Origin: Leptolyngbya sp. 'hensonii'
GTDB taxonomy: Bacteria > Cyanobacteriota > Cyanobacteriia > GCF-001939115
Assembly (NCBI RefSeq): GCF_001939115.1
Contig: NZ_MQTZ01000049.1
Coordinates: 1 to 64,000 of the forward strand
Direction of reading: 5' to 3'
DNA: 64,000 nucleotides
Shown: piece by piece, positions 17,438 to 25,454 of the stretch
Layout: each line of letters opens with the position of its first letter
How positions within the stretch are numbered: the first letter of the stretch is position 1
Program-made: the position numbers and the translations under genes
The notes under the pieces: model-generated
Told to the model about the DNA's origin: nothing
Seen by the model: the letters and a program-made list of their open reading frames with translations, nothing else
The model's database searches: none

Positions 17438-18313
17438 ATGTCTACCCTGAAAACTCCCCTGATCGGCCTCCGGGCCGATCACTTTCGCCATCCCCTGGAT
17501 CTGGAAGCGACCAGAGCCCTAAAGCAAATTCCCGGCCTGGATCTGCTGGTACGGAATCTGCTCGGATCCCTGGCTGAACAGGTCTTTTATCTGGAGAACA
17601 TCGCCTCCAGTATTCTGGTCAGCGATCGACAGATGCCCCAACTGCACACCCTTTTACAGGAGGCCTGCCAAATTCTTGATTTGGAGCCTCCTGAGCTCTA
17701 TGTCCGGCAAAATCCAGTCCCGAATGCCTACACCTTCGCTATTCGCGGAAAGCAGCCCTTCATCGTGATTCATACCTCCCTGTTGGAACTTCTGACCCCA
17801 GAGGAAACCCAGGCCGTGATTGCCCATGAACTGGGCCATCTGAAATGTGAGCATAGTGTGTATCTGACCCTGGCCAATCTCATCATTCTGGCAGCCGGAC
17901 AATTGCCCAATTTGGGCGGTCTGCTAGCCCAGGCCCTGCAAACCCAGATTCTCGAATGGGTCCGGTGCGCAGAGTTCACCTGTGATCGGGCCGCCCTACT
18001 GGCGACTCAGGACCCTCGGGTGATGATGTCTACTCTGATGAAATTAACGGGTGGCTCCCCATCTCTGGTCTCCCAGCTCAACCTGGAGGCCTTCATCGAC
18101 CAGGCCCGCGCCTATGATCAGATCAGCCTGACCGAAATGGGAGAGATGTTGAAACAGGCTCAGACTGCAGCTCGGACCCATCCCGTGCCAGTTTTGCGCG
18201 CCCGGGAAATCGATCGTTGGGCTGGGAGTCAGGCTTATCAAACATTGCTCCATCACCGTTCGATTCAGTATAATAATGAAGCTAAACCTGTGGGCGGGTG
18301 GCGAAACTGGTAG
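17438..18313 (+). CDS. M48 family zinc metallopeptidase
   Basis: A HtpX/Ste24-type protease of 291 residues. HELGH (residues 130-134) supplies two zinc ligands and the catalytic Glu, and the downstream AEFTCDRAA helix supplies the third ligand Glu. One hydrophobic stretch (LTLANLIILAAGQL) follows the active site. The substrate is unknown; relatives take part in membrane-protein quality control. Oddity: the last codons (GGWRNW and the TAG stop) are encoded inside the tRNA-Leu gene that starts at 18292, so the C-terminus uses tRNA sequence. Confidence 0.9.
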   Translation: MSTLKTPLIGLRADHFRHPLDLEATRALKQIPGLDLLVRNLLGSLAEQVFYLENIASSILVSDRQMPQLHTLLQEACQILDLEPPELYVRQNPVPNAYTFAIRGKQPFIVIHTSLLELLTPEETQAVIAHELGHLKCEHSVYLTLANLIILAAGQLPNLGGLLAQALQTQILEWVRCAEFTCDRAALLATQDPRVMMSTLMKLTGGSPSLVSQLNLEAFIDQARAYDQISLTEMGEMLKQAQTAARTHPVPVLRAREIDRWAGSQAYQTLLHHRSIQYNNEAKPVGGWRNW

Positions 18314-18373
18314 ACGCATCAGACTCAAAATCTGACGCCGCAAGGTATGGGAGTTCGATTCTCCCCCTGCCCA
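18292..18373 (+). tRNA. tRNA-Leu (anticodon CAA)
   Basis: The acceptor GGGCGGG pairs with CCTGCCC and A is the discriminator. The anticodon stem TCAGA/TCTGA encloses CTCAAAA (anticodon CAA). A variable arm and GTTCGATTC T-loop are present. It decodes UUG. The first 22 nt also encode the end of the M48 protease. Confidence 0.95.
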
Positions 18374-18403
18374 TTCTCTGTTTTCCGGAGGGAGGATGGT
18401 TCC

Positions 18404-18739
18404 ATGGCCAGACAATTGAAGCGGTGGGAGTCTCCCCGCAAAGAGGGGCGTAACTCCAAGGGCAAAGGCGGCTCAGCTCGCCAACGTCAGGTTCGCAAGC
18501 AAACGCAAGTTCTGCGACAGCGATTAAAAGAACAAGGTGACGCTAACTCTAAAAGCCAGCGTCCTAAGGGGGGAGAAGGTCAATCTTCTCCCCTTATTTT
18601 TTGCCAAAATTTAAGCCTAGACACACCAGTACAGCCTGGAACAACTCTCAACGCCCCCGATTTTCTGCAGGTGCGGGAATTCCTCCTGAGTGACGCGAAA
18701 GAACCGAACCTGTCTGGATTCCAGTCCTTGGTAAGCTGA
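18404..18739 (+). CDS. Small basic hypothetical protein, possibly lacking its true stop
   Basis: The first 50 residues (MARQLKRWESPRKEGRNSKGKGG...) are strongly basic and resemble a nucleic-acid-binding tail; GGAGGGAGG lies upstream of the ATG. No family is recognised. The frame then runs straight through an apparent rho-independent terminator at 18568-18602 and on to 18739, giving 111 residues. The part after about residue 60 is not convincing protein. Either the real stop was lost by mutation or a frameshift, or only the first part matters. Confidence 0.5.
   Translation: MARQLKRWESPRKEGRNSKGKGGSARQRQVRKQTQVLRQRLKEQGDANSKSQRPKGGEGQSSPLIFCQNLSLDTPVQPGTTLNAPDFLQVREFLLSDAKEPNLSGFQSLVS
18568..18602 (+). 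terminator. Rho-independent terminator
   Basis: GGGGAGAAG (18570-18578) and CTTCTCCCC (18585-18593) form a perfect 9-bp stem with a 6-nt loop, extended by two G-U pairs and followed by TTATTTTTT. It is a textbook terminator for the tRNA-Leu or basic-protein transcript, although an open frame passes through it. Confidence 0.85.
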
Positions 18740-18813
18740 AAGCAAGGTTGAAGCAGGTTAGCGGATACCGAACAACATCAATTCAGAAGAAGTTGACCGA
18801 GGAGGTTGGTATT

Positions 18814-19245
18814 ATGACTCTGATTCGCTGGGAACCGTTTCGGGAAATTGATACCCTTCAACGAGAAATGAACCGTCTCTTTGAGACACTCACTCCGACA
18901 ACACCCAACGGTACAGCCTTTGTGCCCGCAGCAGAGATGCGTGAAACGCCAGAAGCCGTGCTTCTGAAAGTTGAATTACCTGGCATGGAGCCCAAAGATC
19001 TGGAGGTGCAGGTGATGGCAGAGGCTGTCTCGATCAGCGGTGAACGCAAGACCGAAACCAAGACGGAAGAAAAGGGCGTGATGCGCTCCGAGTTCCGCTA
19101 CGGCAGATTCCAGAGAGTGATTCCTTTGCCGGTTCGAGTTCAGAACACCTCTGTTCAAGCCGAGTATAAGGATGGCATCTTAAACCTGACTCTGCCCAAA
19201 GCGGAAGAAGAAAAGAACCGAATTGTCAAGGTCAGCTTGAACTAG
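18814..19245 (+). CDS. hspA: Small heat shock protein Hsp20
   Basis: An ATP-independent holdase chaperone of the alpha-crystallin family, 143 residues. The start at 18814 (MTLIRWEPFREIDTLQREMNRLF) follows GGAGG by about 8 nt. The alpha-crystallin domain covers about residues 40-130 (LLKVELPGMEPKDLEVQV, then YKDGILNLTLPK). The C-terminal NRIVKVSLN contains the I-x-V anchor used in oligomer assembly. No CIRCE element was found upstream. It is followed by the dnaJ-like gene on the same strand, but a long spacer separates them. Confidence 0.94.
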   Translation: MTLIRWEPFREIDTLQREMNRLFETLTPTTPNGTAFVPAAEMRETPEAVLLKVELPGMEPKDLEVQVMAEAVSISGERKTETKTEEKGVMRSEFRYGRFQRVIPLPVRVQNTSVQAEYKDGILNLTLPKAEEEKNRIVKVSLN

Positions 19246-19366
19246 GATCACTGGGCATCTGTCCAGCGTCAAGGCTAAGCCGAGATCGCCTGCAAGGGAC
19301 AGCCTGGGACGGCTGAGTAGTCCCCCAGGAGGAGTCCCCACTGACCGATAACAATCGGCTATAGTT

Positions 19367-19402
19367 CAGGGTAGAGGATTCGAAAGAGCCTCCTCTACCC
19401 TG
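19367..19402 (+). terminator. Stem-loop downstream of hspA
   Basis: CAGGGTAGAGGA (19367-19378) and TCCTCTACCCTG (19391-19402) form a perfect 12-bp stem with a 12-nt loop. No U-run follows, so it may stabilise or end the hspA mRNA. Confidence 0.55.
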
Positions 19403-19474
19403 GGTTCGTTGGATGGAAGCGAGGATGGTAAGGTGCGATCGGGTGGAACCAATCCACCTTCAAACTAATGTTCA

Positions 19475-19569
19475 GTCAATGATTAATTGACGGATAGCCA
19501 AAATCGAGGCCATTGATTTGGGTTAAATTTTGCGGGTCTTCGACCCGTCAACATTTTCCTGACGGAACA
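19475..19569 (+). repeat. Dispersed 95-bp repeat, copy A
   Basis: The stretch aligns without gaps to 61475-61569, with 84 of 95 positions identical by eye. It carries the core hairpin CGGGTC-TTC-GACCCG and outer arms TTGACGGAT and ACCCGTCAA that can pair. It lies between hspA and the dnaJ-like gene, starting 163 nt before the dnaJ-like start. Confidence 0.8.
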
Positions 19570-19592
19570 GTAAACCGGGTCATGATTGAGTA

Positions 19593-19612
19593 CCCCTGCC
19601 CGTGAGCAGGGG
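19593..19612 (+). promoter_or_regulatory. Leader hairpin before the dnaJ-like gene
   Basis: CCCCTGC (19593-19599) pairs with GCAGGGG (19606-19612) over a 6-nt loop. It ends 25 nt before the dnaJ-like start and just before its GGAGGAG. It could stabilise the leader or gate translation; this is inference. Confidence 0.4.
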
Positions 19613-19637
19613 CAATGCTATAGGAGGAGATGGGTTG

Positions 19638-20630
19638 ATGGCTGCGACCGACTTCAAAGACTACTATGCCGTTCTGCAGGTGAATAAAACTGCCAGCACG
19701 GACGATATTAAGAAGGCGTTCCGCAAATTAGCCAGGCAGTATCACCCTGATGTGAATAATAACAACCGGGAAGCAGAAGCACGATTCAAGGAAATCAACG
19801 AAGCCTATGAAGTGCTGTCTGACCCGGAAAAGCGCCAGAAATATGACCAGTTTGGTCGCTATTGGAAACAAGCGGACCAGGCTGGAGCCGCAGGCTGGGG
19901 AGGTGCCCCCAGTAGTGGGTTCGACAATTTCGAATTTGGCCAGTATGGGAGCTTTGAAGAATTTATCGATGCCCTGTTAGGGCGTTTCAATACCAGTACC
20001 ACTGCCAGTGGGTCACGGGCCAGTACAGGCCGATCGCGCACGCCGGGAGGATACGGCGACTTTGGGTTTGACGAGCGGGCTACTACCAGTGCCAGTTACG
20101 ATCGGGAAGCGACCCTAGCCCTGACCCTGGGGGAGGCTCTGCATGGTACCTCCAAGCGGTTGAGCCTGGGCACAGAGGTGGTGGAAGTCCGGATTCCAGC
20201 AGGCACAGGGGCCGGTAAACGCATCCGCCTCCGGGGTAAAGGTCAGCCCAATCCTTTTAATCAACAGCGGGGCGATCTGTATTTGATCGTAGACCTGCAA
20301 CCCCACGCCTTTTTCCAACTGGAAGGCGAAAACCTGACCTGTGAAGTGGCGATCGCACCGGATGAAGCCGTTTTAGGTGCTCAGATTGAAGTCCCCACAC
20401 CCGATGGGAACGTGAAATTAAATGTCCCGGCGGGAATTCGCTCCGGCCAGTCCCTGCGTCTGCGAGGGAAAGGCTGGTTCAAGGGAGATGGAACCCGGGG
20501 CGATCAACTGATCAAGATCGTGATCGTGCCCCCGAAGGACCTGAGTCCGATCGAGAAAGAGTGTTACGAAAAAATTCGAGCCAATCGGAGCTTCAATCCT
20601 CGCAGCCACCTCCAATCCGTCAAACTGTAG
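19638..20630 (+). CDS. DnaJ/CbpA-type co-chaperone (no zinc finger)
   Basis: An Hsp40 that stimulates DnaK ATPase and presents substrates. The start at 19638 ([13 protein letters not shown]) follows AGGAGGAG. The J domain (residues about 6-70) contains the essential HPD (QYHPDVN). A Gly/Ser-rich linker follows, then two C-terminal substrate-binding domains ([20 protein letters not shown] and [19 protein letters not shown]). There is no CxxCxGxG zinc finger, so it is CbpA-like (type II). At 330 residues it is normal. It lies downstream of hspA, as stress genes often do. Confidence 0.93.
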   Translation: MAATDFKDYYAVLQVNKTASTDDIKKAFRKLARQYHPDVNNNNREAEARFKEINEAYEVLSDPEKRQKYDQFGRYWKQADQAGAAGWGGAPSSGFDNFEFGQYGSFEEFIDALLGRFNTSTTASGSRASTGRSRTPGGYGDFGFDERATTSASYDREATLALTLGEALHGTSKRLSLGTEVVEVRIPAGTGAGKRIRLRGKGQPNPFNQQRGDLYLIVDLQPHAFFQLEGENLTCEVAIAPDEAVLGAQIEVPTPDGNVKLNVPAGIRSGQSLRLRGKGWFKGDGTRGDQLIKIVIVPPKDLSPIEKECYEKIRANRSFNPRSHLQSVKL

Positions 20631-20715
20631 CGGACCTCCCCTCTCAATCCTGCCCGATCGCTCCCTTGGTCCTCGCTGAGGGAACCATGGGACAGCCAGC
20701 AGAAATGCCCCAATC

Positions 20716-21258
20716 TTACAGGGCTGCGATCGCCTGCAACAGTTCCTCAATACCAGCGTTATAGGACAGGAAGGAAAACAGGTGTCGATAACGCAGCCTG
20801 CCCTGGGGATCCAGCACAAACTGAGCCGGTAGGGGAGCCCCCAGAGCCTGTCCTGTCTGGTAAACCTGGAAAACTGCACAACTGGAATCGGTCAGCAATG
20901 GCATCTGTAACCCCAGATCCCTGGCCACAATCCGACTCTGGCGCTCATCCGTGCTGGTGATCATGAGTAGTTCTGCACCCAGATCCAGAATGCGATCGTA
21001 GTTTTCATTCAACGCCTTAATGTGGGGATAGCAAAAGGGACAGTATTGCTTCTCCGTAAAAATGCGCGTGAAGGCGAGTAGAACTGGCCTATTCCCCCGA
21101 TATTGGGACAATTGAACCAGCCCTCCCTGGGTCACATCAGTCAGGGTAAAGTCAGGGGTTGGTTCTCCCAATTGCAGTTGATTGGTCGCCGGAATAGGAA
21201 ATAAATGATTGAAAAAGCGCTGATTAAACAAACCACTGAAATCATTGGAAGTCAGCAT
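20716..21258 (-). CDS. Peroxiredoxin-like (AhpC/TSA) protein
   Basis: A 180-residue thioredoxin-fold protein. The segment FTRIFTEKQYCPFCYPHIKALN carries the CPFC pair where peroxiredoxins have the peroxidatic Cys, and FTLTDVTQGGLVQLSQYRG and PAQFVLDPQGRLRYRH are typical AhpC/TSA or redoxin landmarks. The usual T-x-x-C is altered, so it may be a redoxin with CxxC chemistry rather than a classical peroxidase. It is transcribed divergently from the secreted-protein gene at 21634. Confidence 0.82.
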   Translation of the reverse strand: MLTSNDFSGLFNQRFFNHLFPIPATNQLQLGEPTPDFTLTDVTQGGLVQLSQYRGNRPVLLAFTRIFTEKQYCPFCYPHIKALNENYDRILDLGAELLMITSTDERQSRIVARDLGLQMPLLTDSSCAVFQVYQTGQALGAPLPAQFVLDPQGRLRYRHLFSFLSYNAGIEELLQAIAAL

Positions 21259-21633
21259 TATCCTTACCCTCTGTACAATTACAGCTTAACAGGGCACTTT
21301 GAACTTTGATTCCCGTCCCATTGACACGAATTTGCTCAGATCTGAGCAAATTATTGATGGTGCTCCTCTGAGGGACTCTCATCAGGCATCGGTGACCCAT
21401 CAGGAACATCTTTCTGGTAATTTAAGTCCGATCGCATCAAGTCGATCGCCTGCTTCACTGAACTATCTGAGCACAGCTTTTCCCTGTTGACATCTGTGGC
21501 ACACCCTAGCGTTAAGCCTGAAATAGCCATCTTTCTATCCTGAGATAGAGCCAGAAGTGAATTCCAGACCGAAGACAATTCAGCATGTCAGCATCAATTT
21601 TTAAACTGAGATAGACGTTTGAAGGAGAATTAC
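21259..21633. other. Divergent intergenic region with a long palindrome
   Basis: This 375-nt region separates the peroxiredoxin gene (minus) from the secreted-protein gene (plus). The main feature is the perfect palindrome at 21329-21352, with a TTGACA box 2 nt upstream of it (21321-21326). No convincing -10 was assigned and no RNA gene or other coding region is seen. Confidence 0.45.
21329..21352. promoter_or_regulatory. 24-bp perfect palindrome, candidate operator
   Basis: AATTTGCTCAGA is followed at once by its exact reverse complement. A 12+12 symmetry with no spacer is typical of a dimeric repressor site. It lies between two divergent genes, 70 nt from the peroxiredoxin start and 280 nt from the other. 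Confidence 0.5.
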
Positions 21634-22770
21634 ATGGATCGTTTCCCTGGTTTGTCATCAGCAAGCGCGTTACTGGTGGCAGTAGGTATGGTGTCTGGAG
21701 CCGTAGCTCCCCTGGTCGCTCCTGCACCGGCAGGAGCCGTAGCCATTACAAATGGGGAATACAGCGGATTTGTTCAAGGCAGTTCCCGAATTTTCACCTT
21801 CCGCAATCAATCGAAGCGGAATAGTCCCTTTGAAAAAGCACGGGGCGAAGAGTACACCTTCACGGCCAGAGCTGGGGATGAACTGGAATTCCAGGTTGAT
21901 CCCGAAGATGGGAGCACCTTACAGACCATTCTAGTCCTGATTGCGGTCCAGACTGGTAAACAGGTTGTCTTTGTTGATAAGGGCAATATGGTGCGCTATA
22001 AGGCCCCTACGGCTGGGGCTTATAAATTGCTGGTACTGGCTAAAGGAAATACTCGCGGCAGATATATTCTCTATTCAGAAGGCATCGGTCAGGCTGCCGT
22101 TGCCGCTCAACCCGATCAGATTATGGCTGACGTGTTGAAACTCCGGGTTGTAGGCTGTGGTGTCCCCAATGTGGCTCGTGTCAAGTTTGGGAACGAAGAG
22201 CGCTGCACCCGCGATATTGATCCGGGCCTCTACACCTATGATGACGCCTCTCGCAGTCTGAAAATTGTGGATACTCGCCGGGACACGATCGGCCAACGCC
22301 TGCAACTCAGTATGCTGGAGAAGTGCCCCCCGGCTGGCACAACGACCGTGAAGATCAATGTTCTGGACCCCCAGGATGGCCAGCGGTATGTCTATTGTGC
22401 CACCCCAAACCGTTATGTGTCCGCCGGTGAGTATAGCTACGATCTGACCGCCGATCGATTGCAGCCTGTAACCACAGGTTCAACACCCACCACACCTACC
22501 ACGACTCAATCCGATGAACGACGGGTGTTACTGCAGCGGGACTATGGGCTAACCACTCTGGATGCCTGTCCCACCCAACGCACCTCCCTGGTCGTGGTCG
22601 CTTTTCCCGATCCCAGTCAGGCCACTCAGGGCTATGTCTACTGTGCTCAGCCAAACCGATTGGTCCAGGCTGGCGAATATGTTTACAACAACAAGACGGG
22701 CGATCTGGAAGTTGCCCGTAAAGCCGAACAGTGCACCGTATCCTTGGGCGGTGTTTGTATTGTGAAATAA
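21634..22770 (+). CDS. Secreted protein with two internal Cys repeats
   Basis: A 378-residue exported protein of no recognised family. The start at 21634 (MDRFPGLSSASALLVAVGMVSG) follows AAGGAG and encodes a signal peptide ending near PAGAVA. Residues about 40-150 resemble a bacterial pre-peptidase or beta-sandwich fold (YTFTARAGDELEFQV, YKLLVLAKG). The C-terminal half contains two copies of a unit of about 60 residues: LSMLEKCPPAGTTTVKINV...YVYCATPNRYVSAGEYSYD and LTTLDACPTQRTSLVVVAF...YVYCAQPNRLVQAGEYVYN, each with paired cysteines. A Thr/Pro linker separates them. Probably periplasmic or surface located; function unknown. Confidence 0.8.
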   Translation: MDRFPGLSSASALLVAVGMVSGAVAPLVAPAPAGAVAITNGEYSGFVQGSSRIFTFRNQSKRNSPFEKARGEEYTFTARAGDELEFQVDPEDGSTLQTILVLIAVQTGKQVVFVDKGNMVRYKAPTAGAYKLLVLAKGNTRGRYILYSEGIGQAAVAAQPDQIMADVLKLRVVGCGVPNVARVKFGNEERCTRDIDPGLYTYDDASRSLKIVDTRRDTIGQRLQLSMLEKCPPAGTTTVKINVLDPQDGQRYVYCATPNRYVSAGEYSYDLTADRLQPVTTGSTPTTPTTTQSDERRVLLQRDYGLTTLDACPTQRTSLVVVAFPDPSQATQGYVYCAQPNRLVQAGEYVYNNKTGDLEVARKAEQCTVSLGGVCIVK

Positions 22771-22827
22771 TAACTTAATGCCCGTAGAGAGGCGATTAAT
22801 CGCCTCTCTACGGGCATTAGGTTATTA
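22768..22827. terminator. Bidirectional terminator, 30-bp near-perfect stem
   Basis: The core 22777-22818 is a perfect 42-nt palindrome (AATGCCCGTAGAGAGGCGATT plus its complement). Outer pairs TAATAACTT/AGGTTATTA extend the stem to 30 bp with one G-U pair. It begins with the stop codon of the secreted-protein gene and lies 10 nt from the convergent glgC stop. Confidence 0.8.
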
Positions 22828-22837
22828 CTATCCCACC

Positions 22838-24127
22838 CTAAATGATGGTTTTATCGGGGATGACGGCATTTTTCAACACCACGACAATGCCGCTGCGGAT
22901 GTAAAAGCCCAGGCTTTCCCGATCGGCTTCCTCCACCCGATCCTTGTTGATAATCTGCACATCACAACCAATGCGCGCATTCTTATCAATGATGGCCCGC
23001 CGCACGGTGGTGTTGGCACCAATTCCTACAGGAATCGCACTGTTTTCATCGTTGGACTTCCGTTCTGCAAAGGGCTGGTAATAATCCGCCCCCATGATCA
23101 GAACATCTTCAATCAGGCAACCCGCTTCCACTCGCGTCCGAACACCCAAAACAGAATGGTTGATCGTGCAGCTTTTTAGAATACAACCCTCACCAATCAT
23201 CGACTCTCGTATGGAGCAGTCGAGGAACTTGCTCGGGGGCAAATAACGGGACCGGGTATAAATGGGGGCTTTTTCATCATAGAAGCTGAACGGCGGCTGC
23301 GGCTGGTGGGTCAGAGCCAGGTTAGCTTCAAAGAAAGACTCGATCGTCCCGATATCTTCCCAATATCCGTTAAACAGATAAGCTTGAACATTGTAGTCTT
23401 TCGAGGATTCAGGAATAATTTCCTTGCCGAAATCAGTCCGATCGGGAGCTTCCTTCAAGAGTCTGGTGAGAACTTCTTTCTTAAAGACATAAATGCCCAT
23501 AGAGGCAATGTAGGGATACCGTTTAGCCTCTGCCGATGGCAGACCCAAAATGGTGGTATCAACCTGCATCTTGGCCAGTGCCTCCCCTTTGGGTTTTTCA
23601 CTGAAGTCAATGACTCGACCAGAATCATCGATCTTCATCAGACCAAAATCGGACGCCCGTCGTTCATCCATCGGCACCACTGAGAGGGTGATGTCCGCAT
23701 TGGTTTCCCGATGACGCTGGACAAAATCCGCATAATCCATCCGATAGAGATGGTCCCCAGACAGGATCAGGTACTCATCCACATCCCACTCTTCCAATAG
23801 CCACAGGTACTGCCGCACTGCATCTGCCGTCCCCTGGAACCAGTTTGGATTTTCCGGTGTTTGCTGAGCCGCCAGTACTTCGACAAAACCATCCGTGAAC
23901 CCGGCAAAGGTATATGCCCGAGCAATATGACGGTTCAGCGAAGCTGAATTAAACTGGGTCAGGACGTAAATCTTGAGAATTTCAGAATTGACGCAGTTAC
24001 TCACTGGAATATCGATCAGGCGATATTTCCCAGCCAGGGGAACAGCGGGCTTAGCGCGCAACTTAGTCAGTGGGTAAAGGCGTGTTCCTGCTCCGCCTCC
24101 AAGGATAACTGCAAGTACTCTTTTCAC
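22838..24127 (-). CDS. glgC: Glucose-1-phosphate adenylyltransferase (ADP-glucose pyrophosphorylase)
   Basis: The controlled step of glycogen synthesis: glucose-1-phosphate plus ATP gives ADP-glucose and PPi. The N-terminal [21 protein letters not shown] loop, [29 protein letters not shown] and the left-handed beta-helix C-terminus with the allosteric-site lysine region ([11 protein letters not shown]) are present. The start is GTG at 24127, with AGAGG 6 nt upstream, giving 429 residues as in other cyanobacteria; an upstream GTG at 24148 has no ribosome site. Relatives are activated by 3-phosphoglycerate and inhibited by phosphate. Confidence 0.95.
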   Translation of the reverse strand: MKRVLAVILGGGAGTRLYPLTKLRAKPAVPLAGKYRLIDIPVSNCVNSEILKIYVLTQFNSASLNRHIARAYTFAGFTDGFVEVLAAQQTPENPNWFQGTADAVRQYLWLLEEWDVDEYLILSGDHLYRMDYADFVQRHRETNADITLSVVPMDERRASDFGLMKIDDSGRVIDFSEKPKGEALAKMQVDTTILGLPSAEAKRYPYIASMGIYVFKKEVLTRLLKEAPDRTDFGKEIIPESSKDYNVQAYLFNGYWEDIGTIESFFEANLALTHQPQPPFSFYDEKAPIYTRSRYLPPSKFLDCSIRESMIGEGCILKSCTINHSVLGVRTRVEAGCLIEDVLIMGADYYQPFAERKSNDENSAIPVGIGANTTVRRAIIDKNARIGCDVQIINKDRVEEADRESLGFYIRSGIVVVLKNAVIPDKTII

Positions 24128-24249
24128 AAAAAACCTCTTAACTGCCACTGTACTCCCACATCCAGTGTCTGACTGTGTGGATCAGTTGGCAAGAGGCAAA
24201 AGAAATAAAAAGGAAATCATTTGGGGGATTTTTGGAAAAGCCATTGGTC

Positions 24250-24273
24250 ATGACTCATTGGTCAATGAGTCAT
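24250..24273. terminator. Perfect 11-bp inverted repeat
   Basis: ATGACTCATTG (24250-24260) and CAATGAGTCAT (24263-24273) are separated by only 2 nt. It lies about 80 nt past the end of cytM on the minus strand, between cytM and glgC. It could be a terminator or an operator for glgC; no U-run was seen. Confidence 0.4.
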
Positions 24274-24353
24274 TGATTTAGCGGGTACGGTTCAGTGCTG
24301 ACAGAGGAATCGACCCGATCGTCACCAATGAGCCATGGGAAATGACCCATAAC

Positions 24354-24728
24354 TTACAAACTCTTGAGATAGCTTAAAAGATCTGCCATTTCCTGATGAC
24401 TGGGTTGAAACTGCGGCATAGGAGGCGTTTTGCCACTGATCACCTGTTGGATCAGGCCAATATCAGACTTCCGATCTGATATGTTTTTCAGGCTAGGCCC
24501 AACTCGCCCATCCGCCATCAATCCATGGCAACCTGAACAATTCATCTGGAAAATCGCATGCCCTTGAATCGGGTCACCAGAAAGGGTCAAAACAGCACGA
24601 ATATACGGATCAGAGACTTGCCATTGGTGAATACCTAAGATTGCCAAGAAAATCACAAGGATAATCGCCAGGACGATCAAGCCGACCTGCTGCATAAGAA
24701 TTTCTGGTTTGACAAGCTGGTTATCCAA
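24354..24728 (-). CDS. cytM: Cytochrome c, cM type
   Basis: A membrane-anchored c-type cytochrome of 124 residues. An N-terminal hydrophobic anchor (VGLIVLAIILVIFLAILGI) is followed by the haem site CSGCH (residues 64-68) and a distal Met ligand in PPMPQF (about 104). This matches cyanobacterial cytochrome cM, which lies on the thylakoid or plasma membrane and affects respiratory electron flow and stress acclimation. It is divergent from petG, a subunit of the cytochrome b6f complex. Confidence 0.82.
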   Translation of the reverse strand: MDNQLVKPEILMQQVGLIVLAIILVIFLAILGIHQWQVSDPYIRAVLTLSGDPIQGHAIFQMNCSGCHGLMADGRVGPSLKNISDRKSDIGLIQQVISGKTPPMPQFQPSHQEMADLLSYLKSL

Positions 24729-24944
24729 AAGATCTGCCCGAAAAAACAGGAATGTTTAACTGAAGTGATAATCAATAACACTACTCTACAAAATCAAACG
24801 CCAATTGTTGAGAAGTGTTAATATTTTTTCCTATTTTTTCAGTGTGCTAGATGGGAAGGGACTGGATTAAAGGCTTAAACTGCCACAGCCCTTGCAGTAA
24901 GATGATGAAAAGTAAGGTAACAAAACTTTAGTGAGGAAATAATC

Positions 24945-25058
24945 GTGGTTGAGCCTCTGCTTTCAGGAATCGTTCTGGGGTTGATTCCAATTACTCTGGC
25001 CGGTTTGTTTGTGGCTGCGTATCTTCAGTACAAGCGCGGCAACCAATTGGGTTTATGA
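24945..25058 (+). CDS. petG: Cytochrome b6f complex subunit PetG
   Basis: A 37-residue single-helix subunit of the cytochrome b6f complex in the thylakoid membrane, needed for assembly of the complex. The translated frame ([20 protein letters not shown], then [16 protein letters not shown]) agrees along its whole length with PetG. It starts with GTG at 24945 with GAGG about 9 nt upstream and ends with TGA at 25056-25058. It shares a 216-nt divergent spacer with cytM. Confidence 0.95.
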   Translation: MVEPLLSGIVLGLIPITLAGLFVAAYLQYKRGNQLGL

Positions 25059-25064
25059 GATTCA

Positions 25065-25118
25065 GGGCGGGTTCTACCAACCCCATTGTCAGGGGTTTGC
25101 GTTTTACCAGACCCGCCC
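25065..25118 (+). terminator. Nested hairpin after petG
   Basis: GGGCGGGT (25065-25072) pairs with ACCCGCCC (25111-25118), and an inner AACCCC/GGGGTT hairpin lies within. It starts 7 nt past the petG stop. The remaining 25119-25454 holds nothing recognisable apart from the upstream region of the next gene. Confidence 0.5.
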
Positions 25119-25454
25119 TCGCCCTCTGCTCCTATTCATTGCTGACCATTATTTGTTGCATTGCTCTCCTGAGAGAAGTTCATGGCCTTGCTATCAAGCA
25201 TGGGCTCTACTTGAGCATTTTTCCATCGATCCACAGTGGCATCCTATTCCCATCTGCGCTTCCCGGAGCTCTGCAATCCCTCCCTGAAAGCCCATGCTTG
25301 CTTGGACTTCCCATCTCAGGTTCCCCCCTCTAACCTCAGCCCTGAGTCAAGTCAAACCTGAACACATACAAAATTGTCTTTGCTGCCATCCACTGTATAC
25401 CTGACCTCATGCATTAGAGGTTTACCGTGAATATACAGAAATTCAGATGCAGTA

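Noticed and set aside
25009-25333. Two overlapping 92-codon frames after petG
   Set aside because: One overlaps petG in another frame and both pass through the petG terminator hairpin; composition is not protein-like.
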